From: Ruminococcus sp.
Lineage (GTDB): Bacteria > Bacillota > Clostridia > Oscillospirales > Ruminococcaceae
Length of the DNA stretch: 64,000 nt
NCBI GenBank assembly: GCA_029060755.1
Contig: JAIDTI010000001.1
Span: 1-64,000, forward strand
Reading direction: 5' to 3'
Made by a program: the position numbers and the translations under genes. The notes under the pieces were generated by a model. The model did not search any database, was not told where the DNA came from, and was given only the letters and a program-made list of their open reading frames with translations. Below are positions 45,941-53,592 of the stretch, in pieces (within the stretch, counting starts at the first letter, position 1; each line of letters starts with the position of its first letter).

Positions 45941-46636
45941 ATGCAAAACGATATTAAAAAATTAAGAAATAAATACAAAAAACACGGATATAAATCACTT
46001 ACAGACAGAGAAAAAATAGAGTTTATACTGTCATATTCAGAAAAAAATGCTGAATGTATCAAAAAAGCAACAGAAAAAATCCTGAATACTCATAACATAA
46101 TCAACGGCGAAATGAAAACAGATATTTTCTTTGCTATGAATGAATTTGGAATATCAATGGAAAGTGCTGTACTTCTGAATCTTATATTGAAGATAACAAA
46201 AATATGCAGTCTGAATAAATTAAAAATACACTCTGATAACTTTAAAAAAATAAAACTTAATTCTATAGACAATTCAAAGAAATTTTTCAATGCTTTTTTT
46301 CATAACAGCTATACAGAAGAACTCATTGTTGTTGCTGTAAATGAGAATTTAGAAATAATAAATCATAAAAAAATTATATCAAGCGAAAGTGATATGATTG
46401 AAGTGTCCCATAAAAAAATATATCACTTTGCAAAAGCAAATAATTCTGAACGTATTTTCTTTGCTCATTGTCACCCTTATGGAAGTTCAAAACCTTCACA
46501 AAGAGATATAGATACAACATTGAAAATCAAACATACACTCAATTTATTGAATATTAAACTTGTTGACCATATAGTAGTAGGAAAAGATGATGCCACATCA
46601 ATATGTGAAATACTGAAAACCAATGCAGAATATTAA
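45941..46636 (+). CDS. RadC-like JAB/MPN domain protein
   Basis: 231 residues. N-terminal part resembles the UPF0758 helical domain ('LTDREKIEFIL'), and the C-terminal part the RadC JAMM domain: 'TEELIVVAVNENLEIINHKKI', then the metal motif 'HCHPYGSSKPSQRDIDTT' with His-x-His and the distal Asp, and 'LVDHIVVGKDD'. Normal RadC has HNHPSG here, so this is a divergent copy. Metal-dependent function is not established for RadC. It stands alone, facing the C39 peptidase gene with 7 bases between stops. AGAGGAAA precedes the ATG. Confidence 0.8.
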   Translation: MQNDIKKLRNKYKKHGYKSLTDREKIEFILSYSEKNAECIKKATEKILNTHNIINGEMKTDIFFAMNEFGISMESAVLLNLILKITKICSLNKLKIHSDNFKKIKLNSIDNSKKFFNAFFHNSYTEELIVVAVNENLEIINHKKIISSESDMIEVSHKKIYHFAKANNSERIFFAHCHPYGSSKPSQRDIDTTLKIKHTLNLLNIKLVDHIVVGKDDATSICEILKTNAEY

Positions 46637-46643
46637 AAAGATA

Positions 46644-47651
46644 CTACCAAAGTCTGACAATAACAGCCTGTCTGCCTAACTCCTTGTAACGTGCTTCAAC
46701 GTCTGATTTTCTATATGGAACAGCACAACCGCTTTGCGGGTCATTGAAATAATAGTAATTATTGTCATATCCGACAAGCACAAGACAATGCTCGTTTGAA
46801 ATCCAGTTAATCTCCTTTCCTGTTTCTTTGATAACACACTTTACTTTCTCTTTCTTTTCTGTCGGTTTCATGTCCACACTTGCCCATATTATAACAGGCT
46901 CATCTAAATCTATGTATTCCATACACAAATCATCAAGGCTCATACCCGAAAGATTTACAGCATCACAGAATTTTCCGTCAAGATATTTTTTCATTGCATT
47001 AACCAATGCAGGAGCATAACAGCCATAACCACTTTCTGTATATGGGTCACCGATAAAAAATTTATTCGGGTCGGCACAATAAATAACATCAGAGTCTCTT
47101 TCAGGCTCTTTTTTTTCTATATAGCCATTTTCAATAAATTCACCTGCTGTAATATCAAATCCATAATATTTCAGAAGCATTGATGCACTTACAAGCTCAC
47201 AGCCTGTGGGATATTCATCTTTTTGAGAGATATACGGAACATCAAGCAATACTAAATCTTCATTTACAGCTTTAGTTGTTGTGGTAGTTGTAGTTTCTGC
47301 TGATGTTGTTTCAGTCTGTTCTGTTTCAGTTGTTGTTGCTGTAGAAACAGTTGTTGTTTCTGTTGTTTCTTTAGTCGTTTCCTCTGCTTCTGTTGTTTCG
47401 GGAATATCATCTTCATATTCGGAAATATCCGGAAAATCAAAAGAGTAAGAACTTTCTGAAGATTCAGAAGAATACGAACTGTCCAGAAAATCGGAAAAAT
47501 TATATGTAAAATCCTCTGTTGTTTCTTCCTCATAAGAATCTTCTGAAAAATTCGTGTTTACCTCTTTTATCGGTATTGTCTCAAAATCATCACAAGAATA
47601 AAAGGTCGCTAAAGCAAATGATATTACAATAAATAACAAAAATTTTCTCAT
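46644..47651 (-). CDS. C39-type cysteine peptidase lipoprotein with Thr-rich linker
   Basis: 335 residues from the ATG at 47651, with AGGAGA upstream; a frame 15 codons longer has no ribosome site. Lipoprotein signal with Cys20 ('ATFYSCDD'), then a Ser/Asp/Glu-rich stretch and a Thr/Glu-rich linker (about 85-135) like those of the dockerin protein. Peptidase C39_2 domain: 'LDVPYISQKDEYPTGCELVS' pattern with the catalytic Cys, 'SNEHCLVLVGYDNNYYYFNDPQ' region with His and Asp/Asn. Anchored outside the membrane. Substrate unknown. Confidence 0.87.
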   Translation of the reverse strand: MRKFLLFIVISFALATFYSCDDFETIPIKEVNTNFSEDSYEEETTEDFTYNFSDFLDSSYSSESSESSYSFDFPDISEYEDDIPETTEAEETTKETTETTTVSTATTTETEQTETTSAETTTTTTTKAVNEDLVLLDVPYISQKDEYPTGCELVSASMLLKYYGFDITAGEFIENGYIEKKEPERDSDVIYCADPNKFFIGDPYTESGYGCYAPALVNAMKKYLDGKFCDAVNLSGMSLDDLCMEYIDLDEPVIIWASVDMKPTEKKEKVKCVIKETGKEINWISNEHCLVLVGYDNNYYYFNDPQSGCAVPYRKSDVEARYKELGRQAVIVRLW

Positions 47652-47684
47652 TTTAAAAGTCTCCTGATTAATTAGTATATTACT

Positions 47685-47713
47685 ATTATCAACCATTTTT
47701 CAAAAAATGTCAA
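47685..47713 (-). promoter_or_regulatory. Promoter of the C39 peptidase gene
   Basis: Minus strand TTGACA (47713-47708), 17-base spacer, GATAAT (47690-47685). Confidence 0.65.
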
Positions 47714-47740
47714 GACTGTAAAACAAGAAAATCTGTTAAT

Positions 47741-48613
47741 TTATTCTGACAAAAGCTTTTCCATATATTCTTCTGTAGAATATAATCCACTTCTGTTATA
47801 TCTTCCTATACCATAGAGGCATTTTGGCTCACGTGTGATATAATTCGGTAGTTCACGGCAGGTAAGTGTCATAAGAAAACCATTTTCATAAATTATCGGT
47901 AGACTCTCACGACTCACTTTTCCAAACGGATATGTGAATACTACAGGCTCAAGGTTCAGATTTTCTTTGAAACTGTCCTGCAAATGCGAAATATCCTCAT
48001 TGAGTTTTTTTCGGTAATCTGTTTCGGATTCGTTTTCAGCCATTCCGCACCCTATACGCTCACCTTTCAGAGAGTGCATATTATATGTATGATTTCCTAA
48101 TTCAACACGTCCCGACTGATATAGTTCTGCAATATCTTCCCATGTCAAATATGAATAATCCGGATTATGAGGGTCTTTCACTGCATTATTATCAGTATAA
48201 GTGCCAACAACAGATACAACTGCTGTCATATCGTATTTTTCAAGCAAAGGCACAAGCACTGACAAATTATTGTAGAAGCCGTCATCAAGAGTAATCATAA
48301 CACACTTTTCAGGCAGATTACCTATGCCTTTTGTATAGTTTATCACCTGCTCCGCTGTAACTGTTGAATATCCGTTGTTTTTCAGCCAGTACAAATCACT
48401 TTCAAGCTGTTGAGGTGTTACGATATAGTCTTTTGGTGTATCTCCACATATACTATGATACATGATAACAGGAAGAAACACGGGTTTTTCCTTATCTTTT
48501 GCAGATGAAAGCAATGTTTTTCCAAGAAAGAAAAATATAAGACAGATTGAAAATATAACTGCATCTGTCATAACTAAACGGATAAATCTTTTCATTGTAT
48601 AACACTTGTACAT
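47741..48613 (-). CDS. Membrane-anchored polysaccharide deacetylase
   Basis: 290 residues. N-terminal membrane anchor (about 12-32), then a NodB-type domain: 'LPVIMYHSI', 'MITLDDGFYNN' (the Asp-Asp pair), 'WEDIAELYQSGRVELGNHTYNMH' region with the metal His pair, and 'FTYPFGK'. It removes acetyl or other N/O groups from glycans outside the cell. Two starts are possible: ATG 48613, with a GGGGGAGAG just upstream that belongs to the neighbouring mobile element, or ATG 48595 (MKRFIRLV), which looks like an ordinary leader but lacks a clear ribosome site. Confidence 0.87.
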   Translation of the reverse strand: MYKCYTMKRFIRLVMTDAVIFSICLIFFFLGKTLLSSAKDKEKPVFLPVIMYHSICGDTPKDYIVTPQQLESDLYWLKNNGYSTVTAEQVINYTKGIGNLPEKCVMITLDDGFYNNLSVLVPLLEKYDMTAVVSVVGTYTDNNAVKDPHNPDYSYLTWEDIAELYQSGRVELGNHTYNMHSLKGERIGCGMAENESETDYRKKLNEDISHLQDSFKENLNLEPVVFTYPFGKVSRESLPIIYENGFLMTLTCRELPNYITREPKCLYGIGRYNRSGLYSTEEYMEKLLSE

Positions 48614-48620
48614 GAACTCT

Positions 48621-48889
48621 CCCCCACCTACGCTCGTTTCACTCGCTAAGAGGTGGGGGCTTCGTAAGAAGATTGGTATTTAAGTTTCCACCTGAAAAAA
48701 TCAGGCAACCCTTATTCTTACAGACGTGTCCACTTCGCCACTACTGGATAGGACTTTAAATCCACACCTCTACTTTAATTTATTATTTTATTTTTCCTGA
48801 CTTCTTTTTTACAGAAGACTAACTGACGCTTAAGATTTTACACACGATACGATTCGATAGTGTAACCGCTTATCTTAACTTATCAGGAT
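48621..48889 (-). ncRNA. Structured RNA resembling HEARO/omega-RNA, driven by its own promoter
   Basis: Read on the minus strand from about 48889. Helices seen: GTCC (48728-48731) with GGAC (48751-48754); GTAAGAA (48664-48670) with TTCTTAC (48715-48721), enclosing a CCTGA/TCAGG hairpin (48691-48705); and the terminal 9-bp CCCCCACCT/AGGTGGGGG hairpin. A structured RNA ending in a C-rich/G-rich hairpin at the right end is the layout of guide RNAs from TnpB/IscB elements. If it works that way, the guide would come from bases below 48613, inside the deacetylase gene. Confidence 0.5.
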
Positions 48890-48895
48890 ATATTA

Positions 48896-48924
48896 ATTAT
48901 ACCAAAAACATGATGATTTGTCAA
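48896..48924 (-). promoter_or_regulatory. Perfect promoter inside the non-coding element
   Basis: Minus strand TTGACA (48924-48919), 17-base spacer, TATAAT (48901-48896). Transcription would run through the structured RNA toward the deacetylase gene. Confidence 0.85.
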
Positions 48925-49112
48925 CACCTTATCGGCATTCATCGCTCACTTCGTTCGCTTAGAAGTGGGGGTATTCTGCTGATAATTGGATAAAAATCAC
49001 CCTTTATAGTATATTCTCTGTTATTCAGCAAAATGCCTGTCCGAAAAAAAGTACTATTTTTTCCTTGATATGAATATATCTGAATAAAAGGTTATAATAA
49101 TGAGGTGAAGTT

Positions 49113-50270
49113 ATGACACGTTTCAAACGTCGAAAAATTACAGGTGCTGTAAGGTGTATACTGCTTATGCTTGTACCTTTCTGTACCGCCGGAATAGCAA
49201 AAGGAATCCCATTTATAAAATCAGCTGTAAGCAAAATGGAGCATATTTCTGTTGGCGGAACAGCTGAAAAATCAGTTGAAAAGTCAGATTATTACAGTCT
49301 TTCACATGAAAATACCTCTGAAAATATTCTTAGTGGTAAAACTATTCTTTCAGAGGGATATGGCATTGCAGAAGAAGAATTTCCGTCAGAAGTGAGACTG
49401 CAAAGTCCGCTTGATATGACAAACGATAATGCTGGTGAAAAGCCTTATCCGAAAAATGAGGACTGGACTAAGGGAATTGATATTGTCCGCACCACATACG
49501 GAGAATACAGCGGAACTTCATTTTTTAGCCTTTCTGACGGTGGACAGGTCAACAACAAGACTTCAATATCAAATCAGACACTTATCGAAGAAAGCAGGCT
49601 TTTTCCAGATTTTACAATATCTGATACAGACGAACCGCAAGTATTAATTTATCATACTCACACAACAGAAAGCTTTGAACCATTTGTAAGAGAAAATTTA
49701 GATGCAAATTTCAATTACAGAACTACTGATTCAACAAAAAATATGATTATGGTCGGAAATGCTATTCAGGCAGAACTGGAAGCTCGTGGTATAGGTGTTA
49801 TACACGTAACAGAAATACACGATTACCCCTCATACAATGGCTCATACGGCAGAAGCAGGGAAAGCATAGTCCCGATTCTTGAGCAGTACCCTACAATAAA
49901 AGTGGCACTTGACATTCATCGTGATGCAATATCAAATGACAGCTTTGCAGCTCAACCATACATTGAAATTGACGGAAAAGAGGCTGCTCAGATTATGATA
50001 ATATCAGGTTGTGACGACGGCACTCTTGATATGCCAAACTACATGAAAAATTTTCACTTCGCTTGCAGTCTGCAACAACAGCTTGAAAATGATTATGCAG
50101 GACTTACACGTCCGATATTATTCGATTACCGTCACTATAATCAGGATTTGACAACAGGCAGTCTGCTTATTGAAGTCGGCTCACATGGAAATACATTGGA
50201 ACAGGTGCAGTATTCAGGTCAGCTTATCGGACGTTCTTTGAGCAATTTACTTAACAGGATAAAGGAGTAA
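49113..50270 (+). CDS. spoIIP: Stage II sporulation protein P
   Basis: 385 residues. Membrane helix near the N-terminus (13-33), then a long spacer and the SpoIIP amidase/endopeptidase domain: 'VLIYHTHTTESFEP', 'VALDIHRDAI', 'MIISGCDDGTLDMPNY', 'YRHYNQDLTTGSLLIEVGSHGNT'. With SpoIID and SpoIIM it thins peptidoglycan during engulfment. GAGGTG precedes the ATG. A small gene follows after 8 bases. Confidence 0.95.
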   Translation: MTRFKRRKITGAVRCILLMLVPFCTAGIAKGIPFIKSAVSKMEHISVGGTAEKSVEKSDYYSLSHENTSENILSGKTILSEGYGIAEEEFPSEVRLQSPLDMTNDNAGEKPYPKNEDWTKGIDIVRTTYGEYSGTSFFSLSDGGQVNNKTSISNQTLIEESRLFPDFTISDTDEPQVLIYHTHTTESFEPFVRENLDANFNYRTTDSTKNMIMVGNAIQAELEARGIGVIHVTEIHDYPSYNGSYGRSRESIVPILEQYPTIKVALDIHRDAISNDSFAAQPYIEIDGKEAAQIMIISGCDDGTLDMPNYMKNFHFACSLQQQLENDYAGLTRPILFDYRHYNQDLTTGSLLIEVGSHGNTLEQVQYSGQLIGRSLSNLLNRIKE

Positions 50271-50278
50271 AAAATTTT

Positions 50279-50581
50279 ATGAGAAAAAACAAAAAAGCGG
50301 TCAGAATAATTTTTGTGTACATCATTCTGACCGTCGGAGTGCAGATGTTTATGTATTCCTATACAAATTCGTATAACAGGCTTAATGACGAAAAAATCAA
50401 GCCTGCAAATCTTATAGTCAGCGAAAATAATGCTGAACTCCATATTCTTGACAAAACCTATAATTTCAATCTGAATAAAATATCACCCGAAAACAAGTTT
50501 TTTTTCTGGATATATCTTATTACGCCTGATGAACTCAAGGCAGAACTGCTTTTTGCTTCTGAATATCGCTGTTTGCAGTAA
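50279..50581 (+). CDS. Small single-pass membrane protein, unknown function
   Basis: 100 residues. A Lys/Arg-rich start (RKNKKAVR) leads into one membrane helix (about 9-27), followed by a soluble part of 70 residues without a recognised motif. It starts 8 bases after spoIIP with AAAGGAG overlapping the spoIIP end, so it is probably cotranscribed. Its last 47 bases overlap the 3' end of the facing gene at 50535. Not recognised. Confidence 0.6.
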   Translation: MRKNKKAVRIIFVYIILTVGVQMFMYSYTNSYNRLNDEKIKPANLIVSENNAELHILDKTYNFNLNKISPENKFFFWIYLITPDELKAELLFASEYRCLQ

Positions 50582-51107
50582 TATCATCATAAAAGCAGTT
50601 AAGTTCACCTGCATAATATAAATCAGCACCGGGAAATTTGCGAAAATCATCAGGAATGTAAAGACTGAATGGTTTTTCAAGCGGTATGCCGATTCTGTTC
50701 ATAGTGTACGCTACAAACTGCGAACAGGCAAAGTTATGGTTTCGCTCCCAGTTTATATTAAAATAGACTGCAAAAAGTCCGAGAATATTATATGAATATA
50801 TTTTCCTGTTATTGACAAAATGCTTTATTATCCTGTTATACTCCTGTTTTTGTTCATGGGTTACTTTTATACGATATATTTCACATGGGATATATCCGAA
50901 CTTTCCAAGTGTTCCCTTACCCACAATTTCTCTGTTGAATGTAGCAGGCAACGGAAAAGGTTTGTAAGTCCGACAGAAACTATACATTTCAGATAAATCG
51001 GCACTTCCTGAAAGTGATACATGATTATATGGCTTTTTTGTGATTAACCTGAAAAACTTTGCAGGCTTTGTGCCAGTCTGTGCAACAATAATATATATGT
51101 AATCCAA
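50535..51107 (-). CDS. Permuted NlpC/P60 (YiiX-like) cysteine hydrolase
   Basis: 190 residues. The start is TTG with a strong GGAGGTG 6 bases upstream. The order of catalytic parts is permuted relative to NlpC/P60: the His comes first in 'PYNHVSLS' (about 27-34) and the Cys later in 'FACSQFVAY' (about 127-135). Such proteins are amidases or lipid-modifying hydrolases; substrate unknown. No signal peptide. It faces the small spoIIP-linked gene with overlapping ends. Confidence 0.75.
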   Translation of the reverse strand: MDYIYIIVAQTGTKPAKFFRLITKKPYNHVSLSGSADLSEMYSFCRTYKPFPLPATFNREIVGKGTLGKFGYIPCEIYRIKVTHEQKQEYNRIIKHFVNNRKIYSYNILGLFAVYFNINWERNHNFACSQFVAYTMNRIGIPLEKPFSLYIPDDFRKFPGADLYYAGELNCFYDDITANSDIQKQKAVLP

Positions 51108-51175
51108 AATTTCACCTCCATTATGTAAATATTATACAAAAAAATTTTTTTCTAAAATTATTATATCATAAACGC

Positions 51176-51204
51176 TTGCAAATTTCAATAGTTTTTGATA
51201 TAAT
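51176..51204 (+). promoter_or_regulatory. Promoter of tRNA-Arg
   Basis: TTGCAA (51176-51181), 17-base spacer, TATAAT (51199-51204), about 38 bases before the tRNA. Confidence 0.85.
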
Positions 51205-51241
51205 AATATTGTTGTGTTTTTGGATAAATTTCATAAAATAT

Positions 51242-51313
51242 GCACCTGTAGCCCAATGGATAGAGCAATGACCTCCGACGTCATGTGTGCAGGTTCAATT
51301 CCTGTCAGGTGTA
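51242..51313 (+). tRNA. tRNA-Arg (anticodon CCG)
   Basis: 72 bases including the discriminator; no CCA is encoded. Acceptor stem GCACCTG with CAGGTGT (G1-U72 pair); D stem GCCC/GAGC with a C-A mismatch at 12-23; anticodon stem ATGAC/GTCAT with loop CTCCGAC, anticodon CCG at 51275-51277, reading CGG; T stem GCAGG/CCTGT with loop TTCAATT. Confidence 0.93.
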
Positions 51314-51385
51314 CTTCCTAAAAGTCCGGATTTTAATTTTTTGGACTTTTTCTTGATTATTTACAATATTGAGGGAGAGTTTATA

Positions 51386-51877
51386 ATGCTTAATACACCT
51401 TTTGGAGAAATAAATTTTTATATTGATGATATTCTGACATCTGACGTAAAATTAACAAAGCTGATTTCAGATAAAAGTTGTTTTTCTGAACTGGACGGAA
51501 GATATAGTGCTGTTATTAATTTTATTCCTGACGGAAAATTACATAGAATTACTTGTAAAATAGAAGATTATACTTCATCTGAAAACGACGGAATAGAATC
51601 GGGTGAAAAACTGGTAAGCGTTGGATTCCATAAGAACAGCGGAAAGCTTTCAATAGGAATAGAGTACGATTGTGATATATGCAAAGACGGAAAATTTTAT
51701 TCTCCGTATGATTATAAGTGTGCCTATTCTAAAGAAGGATTTGTTGAGTTTATTACAGATGAATCAACTAAAACATCAGAATATGTTTTCGGAATTGCGT
51801 GGATTGAGAAAAATGTCACTGAAGACGGCTTAACACAAACATGGCTGGGAGCTGACCCTACGTTTTATTTTTATTGA
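51386..51877 (+). CDS. Hypothetical protein, 163 residues
   Basis: Not recognised. The ATG at 51386 has GAGGGAGAG upstream; the frame extends back into the tRNA but that part is not coding. The protein is acidic, rich in Ser, Asp and aromatic residues, with predicted beta structure and no membrane helix or signal peptide. Two Cys in 'CDICKDGK' could be structural. It directly follows tRNA-Arg and shares a perfect inverted repeat terminator with the facing NADAR-like gene. Its setting beside a tRNA and its size would fit an accessory or immunity-type protein, which is speculation. Confidence 0.55.
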   Translation: MLNTPFGEINFYIDDILTSDVKLTKLISDKSCFSELDGRYSAVINFIPDGKLHRITCKIEDYTSSENDGIESGEKLVSVGFHKNSGKLSIGIEYDCDICKDGKFYSPYDYKCAYSKEGFVEFITDESTKTSEYVFGIAWIEKNVTEDGLTQTWLGADPTFYFY

Positions 51878-51883
51878 TATAAG

Positions 51884-51925
51884 AATAACACCATAGTACT
51901 TATTCAAAAATACTATGGTGTTATT
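51884..51925. terminator. Bidirectional terminator with 15-bp perfect stem
   Basis: AATAACACCATAGTA (51884-51898) pairs exactly with TACTATGGTGTTATT (51911-51925), 12-base loop. It separates the 163-residue protein from the NADAR-like gene. Confidence 0.8.
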
Positions 51926-51935
51926 ACTTTATTTG

Positions 51936-52586
51936 CTAAAATTTTGTTTTAAATAAAGCCTTGAACTTTTCAGCGTCTTTTATTTCATCTGTCAGTCCCA
52001 GTCTGTAGAGTGAAACAAATATAGCGGCTGATTTAGCTTGTGTGCTTATACTTTTGTTCGGGTTATACTCAATATCCGTAAATCCGTTATATTTTACAAG
52101 TTCCTCTGCGAATTCTGGATTTTCAAGAACTGCATTGAGATAGATATAATCATAAAAAAGAGACTGCGGAGTTGTCGGGAATTTCTGATTATCAAATATA
52201 AAGCCTGTTATTTTGCCGTTCTGTTTAAAACGTTCATCACGCTTTGCCTCTTTTGAAGTTACAAACATCAAATCAGGAAAATTGCCTCCTCTTTCAAATA
52301 TTTTTCCTGCCTGATACACGTTTTCAACAGGAATACTTTTATTAAGTTCAGGAACGTATTTCAGAAGATTAAATGCACTTAGTTTAACACCAAGCTCAAT
52401 AGCAGACTTGCTTGAAATTTCAAGCGGTTTTCCGTCAGCATTTTTCAGCCTGAATCCATTATGCACAGCTTCAATATTCTTTCTTTTCTGCGACACCGCA
52501 AATCCGCCGTTCCATGCAAAATCAATATTCACCACATTATAGAATGGTACTGCATCATTCGGAACAAATACAGGTCTGACAGCCAT
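51936..52586 (-). CDS. NADAR-like protein (DarT1-associated antitoxin family)
   Basis: 216 residues. The start 'MAVRPVFVPNDAVPFYNVV', then 'FAWNGGFAVSQKRKNIEAVH', 'EISSKSAIELGVKLSAFNL', 'VENVYQAGKIFERGG', 'TSKEAKRDERFK' and the late 'YNPNKSISTQAKSAAIFVSL' resemble, from memory, the NADAR family proteins that act as antitoxins of the DarT1 DNA ADP-ribosyltransferase by removing ADP-ribose. No DarT gene is in this window, so the protein is an orphan here. AGGTGA precedes the ATG. No signal peptide or membrane helix. Confidence 0.6.
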   Translation of the reverse strand: MAVRPVFVPNDAVPFYNVVNIDFAWNGGFAVSQKRKNIEAVHNGFRLKNADGKPLEISSKSAIELGVKLSAFNLLKYVPELNKSIPVENVYQAGKIFERGGNFPDLMFVTSKEAKRDERFKQNGKITGFIFDNQKFPTTPQSLFYDYIYLNAVLENPEFAEELVKYNGFTDIEYNPNKSISTQAKSAAIFVSLYRLGLTDEIKDAEKFKALFKTKF

Positions 52587-52615
52587 AATATTTCACCTCA
52601 TTTCAGAATAATAAA

Positions 52616-52638
52616 GAGGAATGTTGAAAACATTCCTC
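52616..52638 (-). terminator. Terminator of the rubrerythrin gene
   Basis: GAGGAATGTT (52616-52625) pairs with AACATTCCTC (52629-52638); on the minus strand a TTTATTATT run follows. Confidence 0.8.
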
Positions 52639-52663
52639 CCAGATACATATAAATCTCAAAAGA

Positions 52664-53215
52664 TTAACCGAAATATCTCTTTAAAAGACCCTCAAAAGCC
52701 TTGCCGTGACGAGCTTCATCCTTAGCCATTTCATGTACAGTATCATGAATAGCATCAAGATTGAGTTCCTTAGCTTTCTTTGCAAGTGCAAGCTTGCCCT
52801 CTGTTGCACCGTGTTCAGCAGCAACTCTTTTTTCAAGATTCTCTTTAGTTGAAGCAGAAACAACATCTCCGAGAAGTTCAGCAAATTTTGCAGCGTGTTC
52901 AGCTTCTTCATAAGCAGCTTTTTCCCAGTAAAGACCAATTTCAGGATAGCCCTCTCTAAATGCTACTCTTGCCATAGCAAGATACATTCCGACTTCTGTA
53001 CATTCGCCTGAAAAATTAGCTTTAAGACCGTCAATTATTTCAGCATCTGTAACAGCCTTTGCAACACCTACTTCATGTTCACAAGCAAAAACAAGCTTTT
53101 CACTGCTGTCTTTCTTGATGAACTTTGAGCCTGGTACTCCACACTGTGGACATTTTTCAGGAGCTTCGTCTCCCTCGTGAACATATCCGCAAACCGGACA
53201 AACATATTTAGCCAT
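52664..53215 (-). CDS. Reverse rubrerythrin
   Basis: 183 residues. Rubredoxin domain at the N-terminus with two Cys pairs ('[12 protein letters not shown]' and '[11 protein letters not shown]') followed by the diiron ferritin-like domain with '[14 protein letters not shown]', '[16 protein letters not shown]', and a second pair of ligand motifs ('[10 protein letters not shown]', '[11 protein letters not shown]'). The rubredoxin-first order is the reverse rubrerythrin of Clostridia, a peroxide and oxygen detoxifying enzyme using NADH via rubredoxin reductases. Second gene of a two-gene leftward unit, 32 bases after the NrdD-like miniprotein gene. Confidence 0.95.
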   Translation of the reverse strand: MAKYVCPVCGYVHEGDEAPEKCPQCGVPGSKFIKKDSSEKLVFACEHEVGVAKAVTDAEIIDGLKANFSGECTEVGMYLAMARVAFREGYPEIGLYWEKAAYEEAEHAAKFAELLGDVVSASTKENLEKRVAAEHGATEGKLALAKKAKELNLDAIHDTVHEMAKDEARHGKAFEGLLKRYFG

Positions 53216-53247
53216 GATAAAATTACCTCCGATATGTATTTTTCTGA

Positions 53248-53511
53248 TTAACAGGTGTGCTTAACTCTTTCCTGCTCCTCTGCACGCTTTCCATTATTAA
53301 AGCGGTCAAGAGTTCCGACAAGATAACCTGTTATGCGTCTGATACGGTGAAAAGGAACGTCGGCAAACTCAAATTTAAGGTCAACAAAATCATCATCAGC
53401 CTTGACGGTCATTTCCTTGATGATTTTGTTGCTGTATTTTTCTCTGCCGTATGCCATGTAGGCATTAATTTCCTCTTGTGAGAGTTTTTCGCCAATAACA
53501 TTAACTTTCAT
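53248..53511 (-). CDS. NrdD-like miniprotein (anaerobic ribonucleotide reductase-related)
   Basis: 87 residues from the ATG at 53511, with AAGGAAG 7 bases upstream; a TTG 7 codons earlier is rejected. '[19 protein letters not shown]' followed by '[11 protein letters not shown]' resembles a segment near the C-terminus of class III ribonucleotide reductase (NrdD) annotations in Firmicutes. The glycyl-radical loop and the active-site Cys residues are absent, so it cannot reduce nucleotides. It could bind or regulate NrdD or be a separate small family. It leads the transcript of the reverse rubrerythrin. Confidence 0.6.
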   Translation of the reverse strand: MKVNVIGEKLSQEEINAYMAYGREKYSNKIIKEMTVKADDDFVDLKFEFADVPFHRIRRITGYLVGTLDRFNNGKRAEEQERVKHTC

Positions 53512-53592
53512 TCCATTTACTTCCTTAATCAATAAATTTTTGACAAATTTGTATATTTTTCATATATCAGCCGCTGACTTTATGGTGATTAT

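Larger units (their letters stand above)
48616..48972 (-). mobile_element. Non-coding IS200/IS605-like element (no transposase), ends marked by hairpins
   Basis: About 357 bases between spoIIP and the deacetylase gene with no usable reading frame. Both ends are GC-richer hairpins: CCCCCACCT (48621-48629) with AGGTGGGGG (48651-48659) at the right end, and CACTTC (48947-48952) with GAAGTG (48962-48967) next to a GGGGG run at the left end. Subterminal palindromes and no terminal inverted repeats fit IS200/IS605 elements, where TnpB/IscB-type partners are linked to structured RNAs. No tnpA or tnpB remnant was found. Identity is from recalled sequence resemblance, unchecked. Confidence 0.65.

Noticed and set aside
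47264-47533. Gln/Lys/Leu-rich frame within the C39 peptidase gene
   Set aside because: It is an out-of-frame reading of the repetitive Thr-rich linker codons.
48616-48972. Possible tnpB or transposase fragment in the non-coding element
   Set aside because: The minus-strand frames I translated across the middle of the element are broken by stops within short distances; no TnpA HUH or TnpB motif is visible.
51287-51385. Extension of the 163-residue gene into tRNA-Arg
   Set aside because: It reads the T arm of the tRNA; the ATG at 51386 has a good ribosome site.
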